From contig DASPJL010000159.1 of NCBI GenBank assembly GCA_035628645.1, forward strand, positions 8,450 to 72,449: 64,000 nucleotides of DNA. Direction: 5' to 3'. The translations under genes and the position numbers were made by a program. Below, in pieces: positions 18,995-27,843 of the stretch. The notes under the pieces were generated by a model that was not told the origin of the DNA, did no database searches, and saw only the letters and a list, made by a program, of their open reading frames with translations. Source of the DNA: DASPJL01 sp035628645. Lineage in GTDB: Bacteria > Bacteroidota > Bacteroidia > Cytophagales > Cyclobacteriaceae. Position 1 is the first letter of the stretch, and each line of letters opens with the position of its first letter.

Positions 18995-20923
18995 ATGAAA
19001 AAGTTTACAAAATTAAAATTGTTAATTGCCTTTGCCCTAACCATAGCATTTTCGGTTAACTCATGGGCACAATTGTCCTGCTATAATACTGTGGGATATT
19101 TTCCCTCCTGGTCGGGCGCTGCTTCGGCCATTGATTACAGCAAATACACGCACATTAATTATTCATTTGGAATACCTAATTCTAACGGAACCATCGGTGC
19201 TATAGAAAACTCAGCCAAACTGGTTGACCTTGTAAACAGAGGACATGCCAGCAATACAAAGGTTCTTCTTGCAATTGGCGGATGGCTAAGTTCATCACCG
19301 AGCGGTACACCTTTTGAATCTATTGCTACCAATTCCACTGCCATAAATCAGTTTGTAAACAGTTGTGCTAACCTGATAAATCAGTATAACCTGGATGGGA
19401 TAGACATCGATTGGGAGTATCCGACATCTCAGGCAAGATGGAATGCCTTGATTGTTCCTTTGGCTAACAGAATCCATAGCATGGGAAAATTATTGACTGC
19501 TGCTGTGCCTGCGGGCTCTTATTATGGAAATGGTGTCGGCAACCTTGCTGTGCTTGATTTGGTAAACATTATGGCTTACGATTGCAACTGCCCTACAAAT
19601 TCGCCTTATTCTCAAGCAGTAGATGCATTAAATTACTGGACCGGCCGGGGTGTGCCTCAAAATAAAAGAATGCTTGGCGTGCCTTTCTACAGTTCAGATA
19701 ACAACACCAGCTTACATGTACAAAAAGCCAATCTTGCAAAATCCAATGCCGGCGGTATTATGATTTGGGAAATTTCGACTTACGGCGACATCAATGCGAT
19801 AGTCAACACCCTAGGTAATATTTGCAAAGGGGGAACTCCTCCTCCCCCAACATGTACAGTTTATAATACAAATTCTACAATACAAGCCGAAAGCTACTGT
19901 ACGATGAGTGGTATCCAAACTGAAAACACAACAGATGCAGGTGGAGGACAAAATGTTGGTTGGATTGAGGCCGGAGACTGGATGTCATATAAAGTAAATG
20001 TTCCTTCCTCAGGTTCCTATACCGTTCAATACCGTGTAGCTAGTGAGTCAGGAGGAGGCAGCATTCGACTGGAAAGACTTGGAGGTTCGGCAGTATTTGG
20101 AACTGTTGGTGTTCCAAGTACCGGTGGATGGCAAAATTGGCAAACCGTATCCCATACTGTACAGCTTACTGCAGGACAACAAGACATTGCTGTTGCGGCT
20201 GCAGCAGGTGGCTTCAATATCAACTGGATCAGCATTAACTCAAACGGAACCCCTCCTCCAACCGGCGCTCCTATCGGGCAAACAATCTGGCTAAGGGGTA
20301 GCTTGAATAATTTATATGTCAGCAGTGAAAATGGAACGGGACCCATGTGGTGCAACAGAACTTCTGCTCAGGCTTGGGAAAACTTTACCGTAGTGGATGC
20401 CGGTAATGGAAAAATTGCTTTGAGAAGCATGAGCAAATATGTTTCCTCCGAAAATGGTACTGCTGCCATTACCTGTAACAGAACCGCAATTGGAGGCTGG
20501 GAAGCATTTGACTGGATTACAAATGCAGACGGAACAATTTCATTGAGAGGAAACAATGGAAGATATGTTTCTTCTGAAAATGGTACTGCCGCCATGACTT
20601 GCACCAAAACTTCAATCGGAGGATGGGAAGCATTCAGATTTGGCACTGCGGGTTCTGCAAGAACAGGAGCCCCCGAAACTGCCGAAACAGCAGGTTTTTA
20701 TCCTAACCCTGCTACCAATCAACTGACTTACAGCCTTCCTGAAGGAGTAGAAAATCACACCCTTCAGGTGAAGGACTTTTCAGGTAAAAGCATTTTAAAG
20801 AAGTCTTTTGGAAACACCGGAAAAGAGAACACAATAGATGTTTCTACTTGGAAATCTGGCCTTTATATTATAAACATTTCAGATAAATCCTTCAGTAAAA
20901 CTTTTAAGATCCAAAAACAATAG
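18995..20923 (+). CDS. Secreted GH18 chitinase with CBM6, fascin-like repeats and T9SS sorting domain
   Basis: A 642-residue endo-chitinase-type enzyme exported by Sec and T9SS. The signal peptide ends SWAQ (residue 26). A compact GH18 barrel (about 28-275) carries LLAIGGW (91-97) and the catalytic DGIDIDWE at 134-141, with E141 as the acid. A proline-rich linker leads to a CBM6 domain (about 294-414). Three fascin-like beta-trefoil repeats follow (about 428-550), and the type A sorting domain (FYPNP at 568 to FKIQKQ) closes the protein. The CBM6 is very close to that of the GH26 enzyme at 45758, and the trefoil and tail are close to the GH16 enzyme. The barrel is shorter than in many chitinases. 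The stop codon lies inside a 64-bp repeat that also contains the terminator. Confidence 0.95.
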   Translation: MKKFTKLKLLIAFALTIAFSVNSWAQLSCYNTVGYFPSWSGAASAIDYSKYTHINYSFGIPNSNGTIGAIENSAKLVDLVNRGHASNTKVLLAIGGWLSSSPSGTPFESIATNSTAINQFVNSCANLINQYNLDGIDIDWEYPTSQARWNALIVPLANRIHSMGKLLTAAVPAGSYYGNGVGNLAVLDLVNIMAYDCNCPTNSPYSQAVDALNYWTGRGVPQNKRMLGVPFYSSDNNTSLHVQKANLAKSNAGGIMIWEISTYGDINAIVNTLGNICKGGTPPPPTCTVYNTNSTIQAESYCTMSGIQTENTTDAGGGQNVGWIEAGDWMSYKVNVPSSGSYTVQYRVASESGGGSIRLERLGGSAVFGTVGVPSTGGWQNWQTVSHTVQLTAGQQDIAVAAAAGGFNINWISINSNGTPPPTGAPIGQTIWLRGSLNNLYVSSENGTGPMWCNRTSAQAWENFTVVDAGNGKIALRSMSKYVSSENGTAAITCNRTAIGGWEAFDWITNADGTISLRGNNGRYVSSENGTAAMTCTKTSIGGWEAFRFGTAGSARTGAPETAETAGFYPNPATNQLTYSLPEGVENHTLQVKDFSGKSILKKSFGNTGKENTIDVSTWKSGLYIINISDKSFSKTFKIQKQ

Positions 20924-20971
20924 GCTTTCATTGAATATAATTAAAAAGCCCCGGAAAATTCGGGGCTTTTT
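20908..20971 (+). repeat. Direct repeat copy 1: chitinase 3' end plus terminator
   Basis: A 64-bp sequence covering the last codons of the chitinase, its stop and a terminator (AGCCCCG, a short loop, CGGGGCT, then TTTTT). It is repeated base for base at 21721-21784. The two copies exactly flank a transposase remnant, so they are best read as a long target-site duplication. Confidence 0.92.
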
Positions 20972-21720
20972 CCTGACTTTGACAGCAACAAGAACAAAAA
21001 GCTTGTTTTTAGGTTTTTTAGAGGGATTTTCGCTTGTTTTAGGCAAAAGTGTGGGGCGAAAACTTTAGAGTTTTTTTCTTGACAGAGTTTTCAAAGTGTT
21101 CCAGATTTGTCATATGGCTTATATGCGTATTGACAACAAGGAAGGAGAGCAATACATAAGGATTATTAAATCCAAAAGGAAAGAGGGCAAAGTCGTCAAG
21201 GAGACTATTTATAGTCTTGGAAAAGTAAGCGATTACACATCAGAACAATTAAAAAGATTGGGTACCAGATTTTTTGAACTGGGAGGAGGTGATCCAAGAG
21301 AGCTTCTTGAAGGTTCAATTGAAGAGTTGGGTCGGTTTAACTTTTGAAACCCGTCCAATGTTCCACTGGACAGACAAAAGAATAGAGGGACATATTTGTT
21401 TGTGTTACATAGCTTATACCCTTCTTATTTATATTCAAAATAAGTTATTGAAGGGCAATATTAAACTGTCAGAGAACCAGATCAGAAAGGCGCTGGATAA
21501 TATGCAGGTCAGTTATATCAAAAATAAAGACGATTTTTTCTACCTCAGGTCGGCAAACAAAGAAAACATTGACGCGATAGTCAATCGGATTGGACTCAAG
21601 AAGCTTCCCAACATCATTCCTCAACAAGAAATCAATAATTACATTTAGGTGTGGGGCATGCCCTAAAAATTATTCTATTGATAATCAATATATTAACTCT
21701 TATAGGTGTCAAACTCAGGA
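20971..21720 (+). mobile_element. IS1634-like insertion sequence, internally deleted
   Basis: About 750 bp between two 64-bp direct repeats. The ends are imperfect inverted repeats: the left end reads TCCTGACTTTGACA and the reverse complement of the right end reads TCCTGAGTTTGACA, 13 of 14 bases identical. The interior encodes only the N- and C-terminal parts of an IS1634/IS4-superfamily transposase. The catalytic middle is absent, so the element cannot move itself. IS1634 and IS1549 are known for unusually long and variable target duplications, which fits the flanks. A subterminal GTGTGGGGC string occurs near both ends. Confidence 0.85.
21114..21648 (+). pseudogene. Remnant of IS1634-family transposase (N- and C-terminal pieces)
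   Basis: The first piece (to the stop at 21345-21347) matches the transposase N-terminus: MRIDNKEGEQYIRIIKSKRK, then KETIYSLGKV. The second piece is in another frame (about 21335-21648) and carries the conserved C-terminal part (RPMFHWTDKRIEGHI, CYIAYTLLIYIQNKL). A full transposase has roughly 500-600 residues. Here about 75 and 105 residues are joined near 21340, so several hundred central residues with the DDE active site are deleted. No function is expected. Confidence 0.85.
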
Positions 21721-21784
21721 GATCCAAAAACAATAGGCTTTCATTGAATATAATTAAAAAGCCCCGGAAAATTCGGGGCTTTTT
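21721..21784. repeat. Direct repeat copy 2: duplicated chitinase tail and bidirectional terminator
   Basis: Identical over 64 bases to 20908-20971. The hairpin has A5 before and T5-6 after, so it can terminate in both directions. It lies 31 bases beyond the end of the minus-strand T9SS gene at 21815 and probably serves as its terminator. Confidence 0.9.
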
Positions 21785-21814
21785 TACATAGGTTAAGTTA
21801 AAATAAATTGATTT

Positions 21815-23194
21815 TTAAGGAACAATGATAATTTGTTCCATTGCAGAATATTGTCCTTGTGTTACCTTTAAATAATAAGTGCGGGGAGATAATTGTGGTA
21901 ATTTATTTAAGGCAACAGCAGAGCTTAACGCATTACTTTGGTATGTTTTGGAAAATAAAACTTTTCCCTCTATACTAAAAAGTACAACCGACACGGGACT
22001 TGTCTTATCAGGCGAATTAATGGTAAAATTAATATTGTCATTTCTGGACGGATTAGGATAAACACCTACAGATAATTTTTCCCTGGCATTATTATTCTCT
22101 ACATAAATAACCTGAAAATATTCATTCTCCCCGTTATAATCCACCTGTCTTAAGCGGTAGTAATACCGGTCTTCCCAGGCAAACCGATCATTAAATTCAT
22201 AATCAATTAAATGATTCGAATATCCGTTGCCTTCCTCTACTCCGATTACCTCAAAGTCCACACCATTCGATGATCTTTCAATTTCAAAGTAAGCATTGTT
22301 TATTTCCATTGATGTAGCCCATTTCAGTTTTACTATATCCTTTTCAAATTGGCCTGAAAAAGAGTAGAGTTCAATAGGTTGCGCTCCTGTAGAAGGCGTA
22401 AAGGTAAATCTCATACCTGAATGAGGTCCAGCAGAATACGGTATTAGATTAAATACAAGACAAGTAGCGTCTTTATTATTTCCTTCAACAGTATTTTCCC
22501 AGTCATCATCACTATCTGTCATTCTATTGTTATAATCTAAACCATTTCCTCCTCTTAATCCTACTTGTACATGAATATCAGGAGAACTCCAATAATGAAA
22601 GACATTACCATAAATAAATTCTATTCTATTGGAGGACTCAAATAATTTAATTTGGAAATTAAAATTATCTGTTCCTCCAGTTTTTGATTTATAAAAGCTC
22701 CATTGTGTTATAAAAACTCGATTAGGTTCTAGCTCTATGGTTTTATATGTTAATTTCGATATATTAAAGCTATCCTTCTGTCCTATCAAATCTACCCCAA
22801 ACCCTGAAATAACATTATTTATATTACTAATCGGAGTTGTAGAAAGCAAACTATTATTTTCTAGGCTTAGATACCCGTTTGGAGAAATAGAAATCCTGTT
22901 GTAAATGTTTCCATTAAAAACAAAATCAAAGCCAAGTATTATATCTTCAAATGGAACATCGTCATTTTTATCATTTCCTAATAGTTGTCCATCTGTAAAG
23001 GGGGTATAAACTACTTCGTCATACTGAAAATCATATGTAGCAACCTGTCCTTTTACTGATCCGATTCCCTGTATTAGAAAAAACAGTAATAGGTTTACTT
23101 TTAAAAATAAATACTTAACCTGATTTTCCTTAGGAGTTTCATTCTTCCTTTTATTATAAAAACCAAATAAATTTGTTTCGTTTACCTGATGCAT
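21815..23194 (-). CDS. T9SS-exported protein of unknown function
   Basis: A 459-residue secreted protein. The N-terminus contains a hydrophobic export signal at about 31-50 (VNLLLFFLIQGIGSVKGQ), preceded by an unusually long polar stretch; no later ATG is available before it. The first half (about 52-255) has features of a beta-sandwich (ISISPNGYLSLEN, FNFQIKLFE, IEFIYGNV). It resembles the surface-protein modules that precede a fibronectin-like or GEVED-type region, but I cannot name the family. A T9SS-linked segment follows (about 275-370, KLKWATSMEINNAYFEIERS, YYRLRQVDYNG), then the sorting domain (VYPNPSRND to the end). Role is unknown, possibly adhesion or surface display. Confidence 0.8.
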   Translation of the reverse strand: MHQVNETNLFGFYNKRKNETPKENQVKYLFLKVNLLLFFLIQGIGSVKGQVATYDFQYDEVVYTPFTDGQLLGNDKNDDVPFEDIILGFDFVFNGNIYNRISISPNGYLSLENNSLLSTTPISNINNVISGFGVDLIGQKDSFNISKLTYKTIELEPNRVFITQWSFYKSKTGGTDNFNFQIKLFESSNRIEFIYGNVFHYWSSPDIHVQVGLRGGNGLDYNNRMTDSDDDWENTVEGNNKDATCLVFNLIPYSAGPHSGMRFTFTPSTGAQPIELYSFSGQFEKDIVKLKWATSMEINNAYFEIERSSNGVDFEVIGVEEGNGYSNHLIDYEFNDRFAWEDRYYYRLRQVDYNGENEYFQVIYVENNNAREKLSVGVYPNPSRNDNINFTINSPDKTSPVSVVLFSIEGKVLFSKTYQSNALSSAVALNKLPQLSPRTYYLKVTQGQYSAMEQIIIVP

Positions 23195-23567
23195 TTTTGT
23201 GGAATAGGATTATTATTAAGTGGGAGGATGCCAATTCTATTCCAAAAGAAGCCTTGAGATACAACCTATTGAATACTATATGGTTGCCCAAATATTTTTC
23301 TAAAAAAAATCCGAATCCTAAAATAGTTGAGGAAAAAACACAACAAAGTGAGATGTAATGCTCACTTGTCATCAGAATTAATTATTATAATTAAATATTA
23401 AAATAATATAATTTAACCTATTAAGTCCTGCTACATACAAGCCTTTTTAATTAAGAGCAGTATAAAATATAAAAAAAGGGTATTCTTAAAAAAATAAGTA
23501 ACATTTTTTCAAACCTTTCTTAACGAGTTAACCGTTTGATAAGGAGTATTAAATATTAATATCAGCT
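23195..23567. other. Intergenic region between T9SS cargo gene and repeat lipoprotein
   Basis: About 370 bases between divergent genes, very AT-rich from 23370 on. A 61-codon plus-strand frame from TTG 23173 overlaps the start of the minus-strand gene; it has no family resemblance or ribosome binding site and is not called. The leader of the lipoprotein contains GATAAGGAG about 30 bases before its ATG. Confidence 0.35.
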
Positions 23568-24056
23568 ATGAAAAAGAAAGTAATTTTATTAGGGTTAGCT
23601 TGTTCAATGTGGATGTTTTCATGCTCCGACAAACAAGCCAGCCAAGGTGGAACAACAGGAACCGGGTCAGGTGCAGGAACAACAGGAACCTCAACTGATA
23701 CAGGTGTAGAAACAGATACTGATACCGGAACAGGAACAACAGACGATACCGGAACTTATGACACTGGTACAGACACCGGAACCGATATGGGAACTGGAAC
23801 TGATACAGGAACAGATACTGACATGGGAACCGATACTGATACAGGAACAGACATGGATACTGGTACAGATACTGATATGGGAACAGGAACAGATACAGGT
23901 ACTGATGTTGGCACTGACACCGAATCAGGTACTGACATGGGAACAGAATCTGATACTACTGGAATCGATACTGGTTCTGACAGCGGTTTAGGAGATGACG
24001 GAACAGGAACGGATGAATCAGAACTTAACAACTCAGGTACAGGAACAGGACAATAG
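23568..24056 (+). CDS. Thr/Asp/Gly-repeat lipoprotein
   Basis: A 162-residue lipoprotein. The signal peptide (MKKKVILLGLACSMWMFSC) has a lipobox ending at Cys19. From about residue 28 to the end it is almost only Thr, Gly, Asp, with some Met, Ser and Glu, in short repeats of the TDTGTD and TDMGT type. The mature chain is strongly acidic and should be disordered. It could be a flexible surface spacer, bind cations, or be a glycosylation substrate; none of these is shown by the sequence. The DNA repeat favours length change by slippage. It is followed by a strong terminator and appears to be a single-gene unit. Confidence 0.75.
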   Translation: MKKKVILLGLACSMWMFSCSDKQASQGGTTGTGSGAGTTGTSTDTGVETDTDTGTGTTDDTGTYDTGTDTGTDMGTGTDTGTDTDMGTDTDTGTDMDTGTDTDMGTGTDTGTDVGTDTESGTDMGTESDTTGIDTGSDSGLGDDGTGTDESELNNSGTGTGQ

Positions 24057-24101
24057 ATAACTATAATTTAACTTAAAACCCTAAAAGGCAATTGCCTTCT
24101 G

Positions 24102-24129
24102 CCCCAATATTTATTTATTGGGGTTTTTT
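24102..24129 (+). terminator. Rho-independent terminator of the repeat lipoprotein gene
   Basis: CCCCAATA and TATTGGGG form an 8-bp stem around TTTATT-type loop bases, followed by six T residues. Confidence 0.88.
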
Positions 24130-24151
24130 CATTTAAGAGGGAAGCGTGAGG

Positions 24152-24245
24152 TTAACCACAGAGGAAATGGAGGTTTTCTTAACCCTCCATGTTCTCCGTG
24201 TTTTACTCCTTGTACCCTGTGGTTAAATATGTTCCCTGTGGTTAA
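24152..24245. repeat. ACCACAGAGG-type dispersed inverted repeat
   Basis: TTAACCACAG (24152-24161) is the reverse complement of CTGTGGTTAA, which occurs twice (24217-24226 and 24236-24245), with TCTCCGTGTT between them. This is the kind of short dispersed palindromic repeat also seen at 42445 and, in another version, at 47968. Confidence 0.6.
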
Positions 24246-24305
24246 AAAAAAATACTTTATCCAAAAAGGATAAAGTATCTTATTAACCCCAATTAACTAT
24301 TCTAC

Positions 24306-27281
24306 TTACTCAATTATTAATTTTCTGGAATAACTTTTCTTATCTCCCTCGATTACAATAAAGTAAATTCCTTTTTTATCTAATCCTAAATCCATTTCTA
24401 GTTCATTTTTCGACACATTCGCTTGCTTTACCAAATTACCTTGGCTGTCAAATAATTTTACTTTAAAGGATTGAGCCTTTTCAGGAATTTTAATTGAGAC
24501 AAAACCGGTATTTACAGGATTAGGAAATATTTCTATAGAAGTATTACCAAATTCCGGCGCGCTTTCGTCTATACCCAATCTTGCGCCTGAGACAGATACC
24601 AGTTGCCATTGAGCGCTATACCAACCTTCTTGTGCATTTGCATATTGTGCAGCTCCCGTTTGATTTTCTACATGGATTATGCTACCGGTTTGCCATCTGT
24701 TTCTAAATCTGACCCACGTATCATCAATGTTATCCTGAGACCATTGGGCACTCCACCAGCTTTGATCTACAGCAGTGGCCTGAACGGCACCTGTTTGATT
24801 TTCGATATGCATGTATTCGCCTGTACCCAGATTTTTTAACCAGAAATAATTCGCATCTACAGCAACCTTTTGCCATTTGTAATTATTATTGGCAACCGAG
24901 GTACCATAACCCACATTAGCGCCTGCATCATACAGGTATGTATTCTTCCATCTGTTTTTAATGGCATAGTAAGTGGTTCCGGTGCCATTTGCCGTAAATT
25001 GAATCCAGTTCACATTAAAGCCACTTGAAGTGGCATACAAACGAAGTGTCTGTGTACCGGCAGGAAGAGTAGCAGTAGCATTCACCGTTGTCCAGTTTTG
25101 CCATCCGCCAGTTCCACCGATGGTTGCACTGCATAAGGTCGTACCTCCACTATTTCTAAGTTGTATAGTACCTCCTGATCCACCACTAGCCATCCTAAAA
25201 GCTACGGTATAAGAACCAGCTGTAGAAACATTAACGTTGTAATCCATCCAATCTCCAGTATCGATCCACCCTACGTTTAGTCCTCCGCCAGCATCTGTGG
25301 TAGTTTCTGTTTGCACTCCGGACATATTAGCCCAGCTTTCAGCCTCAATGGTACCTGGAATGACTGCCGCTGAACCAACAGCGCTTTGGGACACATTAAT
25401 TGTTCGGGTGATTCCTCCACCAGTCACAGTTACCGTTCCGCTTCTGGCACCACCTGTATTTGACGTTGCGCTTACAGTAATGTTTGCGTTATTGGACCCA
25501 CTTGTTGGAGTAACTGTAATCCATGATCGATTGTCGGTTACCGACCAACTTACGTTCGATGAGATCGAAACAGTTTGGTTTGTCCCTCCCGAACTGATCG
25601 CTAAGCTTGAGGGAGAAACGGTCAAGCTTGGTCCGGCAGTAACCGTAATTGTAAATGTTTGTGTACTAGTGCAACCTGACGAATTCGTATGAGTAGCTAT
25701 GTAATTCCCCGACTGATTTGCTTGAATGTTGCTTCGCGTAATTTCCCTGGTAGTAGCGCTGAATCCGCCAGGGCCGGTCCAGCTCCATGAACCTCCGCTG
25801 GATGGTTGCGGCCCCATAGTAATAGTGCCTCCTTCTGTCAGGGAAGCTGTGGATGTTTGCTGCCATGCGCCGCTATTAACCGAGAGGTAAGGTGTGATAG
25901 CTGTAGGTGTACAACCGCCTCCTGTATTTGTTAAAACAATGTATTGGAAAGCGTTCAGGGTTTGCGTTGCTCCTGAGTTTAATGTCACATTAGCACCTGT
26001 ATAAGCATCCTGATATGTTCCTGCCAATGCAGAAGGTATTACAAAACTCCTCGATCCATTTCTAAGATTTGTTATTACCACCACTTTTTCAGCGCCAGAT
26101 ATCTTTGTAAATGCACAAACATCATTATTTGAGTAGTTAGCCATCGAGCCGCGCCTTATGGCCGTACTGGCAGTTCTGAAATTAAGGATTTTAGTAAAAT
26201 CAGCGGCGGCGCCAGTATTTTGGTTCCAATTGATTTTAACCGTATTCCAGGGCCATGGAATTACCTGATTAAAATCTACTTCCTGTCCGCTTGTCATCAT
26301 CGGAACACCTCTCATGTAGGCAGAGACCAGGAAATTTGCGACAACTCCATTATGCCCATCAAATACCTGAATGGGCGTGGTGGAACTTTCCGTGTCATGG
26401 TTAGCGGTATATCTAACTACTTGCTGGCTACTATTGGCATAAGTATATTCCGTATTGGTCGTCGCCTGTATTTGAGAGACTGAAATTCCATCATCGTTAA
26501 TTTTCTTTATTGCATCATAATACCATTTGTCACCAAAATTCAAATCAAAGCCAACCTGAAAATTTTCGAGACGGTCACCTTCGGCGAACATCAGCAAGTT
26601 GTGAGAGGTGATGCCTCGTAAATTACTTATTGCACTGGTCCAAAAATCAAGGGGAGGATTATTGGCATAGTCAACTCTGTAGCCATCAATATTGGCGGCA
26701 AAAATCCAGTAACGCATTATATTTATCAGTTCCGAACGCATGGCGGAATTGTTGAAGTTCAATTTAGCCACATCGGGAAAAAGTGCAATTATATTACCAC
26801 TTCCATCGCGCTCGTACCAGTCAGGATGCTGAGTAATCCAGGGATGATCCCAGGAAGTTTGATTAGGAATAAAATCCATAAGCACAGCCATTCCTCTGTC
26901 ATGTGCACCACTTACAAGTTGCCGCAAATCATTTAACGATCCATATTCTGAAGCTACCGCTTTGTGATCTTTAACACAATAAGGAGAGGCAGAACTTCTT
27001 GAATCCGTTCCGTGAGGGTAAATCGGCATCAGATAAATGACGTTTGTTCCGAGGGCTTTAATTGCATCTAACCTGGCAATTACGCCGGCCAAATTTCCAG
27101 AGGCGCTGTAGGGGCGCACATGTACCTGATACATATTAACATCCCTAGGGTCAGGTACTCCGGCAAAGGGAGTTCCATATTGCGGAGGATCTTGTCCATA
27201 GACTTTTGTGAATGGAAAAGAAAGCATTGTCAGCAGTAAGACAAATAGCATTGCCTTACCTTTTTTGTAAAGAAGGTTCAT
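24306..27281 (-). CDS. Secreted multi-domain GH13 alpha-amylase with BACON, CBM6, ricin-like and T9SS domains
   Basis: About 991 residues from ATG 27281 (MNLLYKKGK); an in-frame ATG at 27338 would add an unlikely 19-residue tail before the signal peptide. The signal ends KVYGQ (30). The GH13 barrel spans about 40-470 with nucleophile D204 in GYRVDYANN, acid/base E234 in MFAEGD, and the NHDT motif at 294-297. Then come an Ig/PKD-like domain, a BACON domain (SPSSLAISSGGTNQTVSIS), a CBM6 (IEAESWANMSGVQTE), a ricin-like trefoil (AIKNRWKNTYLYD, with repeated HIENQTGA) and a type A sorting domain (EIFPNP to the end). It should hydrolyse starch or glycogen outside the cell. It stands alone, without a Sus operon. 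Confidence 0.93.
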   Translation of the reverse strand: MNLLYKKGKAMLFVLLLTMLSFPFTKVYGQDPPQYGTPFAGVPDPRDVNMYQVHVRPYSASGNLAGVIARLDAIKALGTNVIYLMPIYPHGTDSRSSASPYCVKDHKAVASEYGSLNDLRQLVSGAHDRGMAVLMDFIPNQTSWDHPWITQHPDWYERDGSGNIIALFPDVAKLNFNNSAMRSELINIMRYWIFAANIDGYRVDYANNPPLDFWTSAISNLRGITSHNLLMFAEGDRLENFQVGFDLNFGDKWYYDAIKKINDDGISVSQIQATTNTEYTYANSSQQVVRYTANHDTESSTTPIQVFDGHNGVVANFLVSAYMRGVPMMTSGQEVDFNQVIPWPWNTVKINWNQNTGAAADFTKILNFRTASTAIRRGSMANYSNNDVCAFTKISGAEKVVVITNLRNGSRSFVIPSALAGTYQDAYTGANVTLNSGATQTLNAFQYIVLTNTGGGCTPTAITPYLSVNSGAWQQTSTASLTEGGTITMGPQPSSGGSWSWTGPGGFSATTREITRSNIQANQSGNYIATHTNSSGCTSTQTFTITVTAGPSLTVSPSSLAISSGGTNQTVSISSNVSWSVTDNRSWITVTPTSGSNNANITVSATSNTGGARSGTVTVTGGGITRTINVSQSAVGSAAVIPGTIEAESWANMSGVQTETTTDAGGGLNVGWIDTGDWMDYNVNVSTAGSYTVAFRMASGGSGGTIQLRNSGGTTLCSATIGGTGGWQNWTTVNATATLPAGTQTLRLYATSSGFNVNWIQFTANGTGTTYYAIKNRWKNTYLYDAGANVGYGTSVANNNYKWQKVAVDANYFWLKNLGTGEYMHIENQTGAVQATAVDQSWWSAQWSQDNIDDTWVRFRNRWQTGSIIHVENQTGAAQYANAQEGWYSAQWQLVSVSGARLGIDESAPEFGNTSIEIFPNPVNTGFVSIKIPEKAQSFKVKLFDSQGNLVKQANVSKNELEMDLGLDKKGIYFIVIEGDKKSYSRKLIIE

Positions 27282-27843
27282 TTGAATAAGGGTTTTGTAA
27301 TTATTTGAAAAATTCTGATTAAAGAATGAGTGCTTCACGGCATACGATTCCTTTAACGGAAATCCTATACTGATTTCAGGAATTGATCGTATAGAATTTG
27401 ACTTCTAAAACATCAAGGGAAAGAAGTTTTTTTGGATTTTTGCATATAAAATAATTTAAAGGTTAATAAACGAATCTCATTTTCTTCGAGAATAAAATTA
27501 GTTTACCCTCCTTTTAGAAAACACCCCTAAAAATTAAAATATCACCTTACCCGCTAATTCAATTAAGATAAATTATTGAAAATAAACATTTTAAGAACAC
27601 TGATTTTTCAATTTATATCAATAAACCAACGACTTGTATCATTGCTTTCTTAACAAGGAAATTGAAATCATAATGAAAACCTTCTCAAGAGGATTGTCAA
27701 AAAGGTCAAATAGTCGAAAAAATGATTACATTATTTTTATACCCCCTCATTTAAATATAAATAAAAGTGTACAAAAAGCCTTTCCGAATTTATTTCGGGA
27801 TATAAAGTGATCGATCAAGAGACTAAAGATCTATAATCTGAGT
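27282..27843. other. Intergenic region between amylase and GAF sensor
   Basis: About 560 bases. Both flanking genes are on the minus strand, so this holds the amylase promoter and the 3' region of the sensor gene. No gene, hairpin with U-tract or consensus promoter was recognised. Confidence 0.35.

Noticed and set aside
21096..21648. Two separate small genes or a toxin-antitoxin pair
   Set aside because: Both fragments match the two ends of one IS1634-type transposase, and they lie between IS-like inverted ends.
23173..23358. 61-codon plus-strand ORF between divergent genes
   Set aside because: TTG start, no ribosome binding site, no recognisable family, and overlap with the start of the T9SS gene.
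23756..24031. Antisense Ser/Val/Pro-rich ORF opposite the TDTG lipoprotein
   Set aside because: It is the reverse reading of a repetitive gene; the plus-strand frame has a signal peptide, lipobox and terminator.
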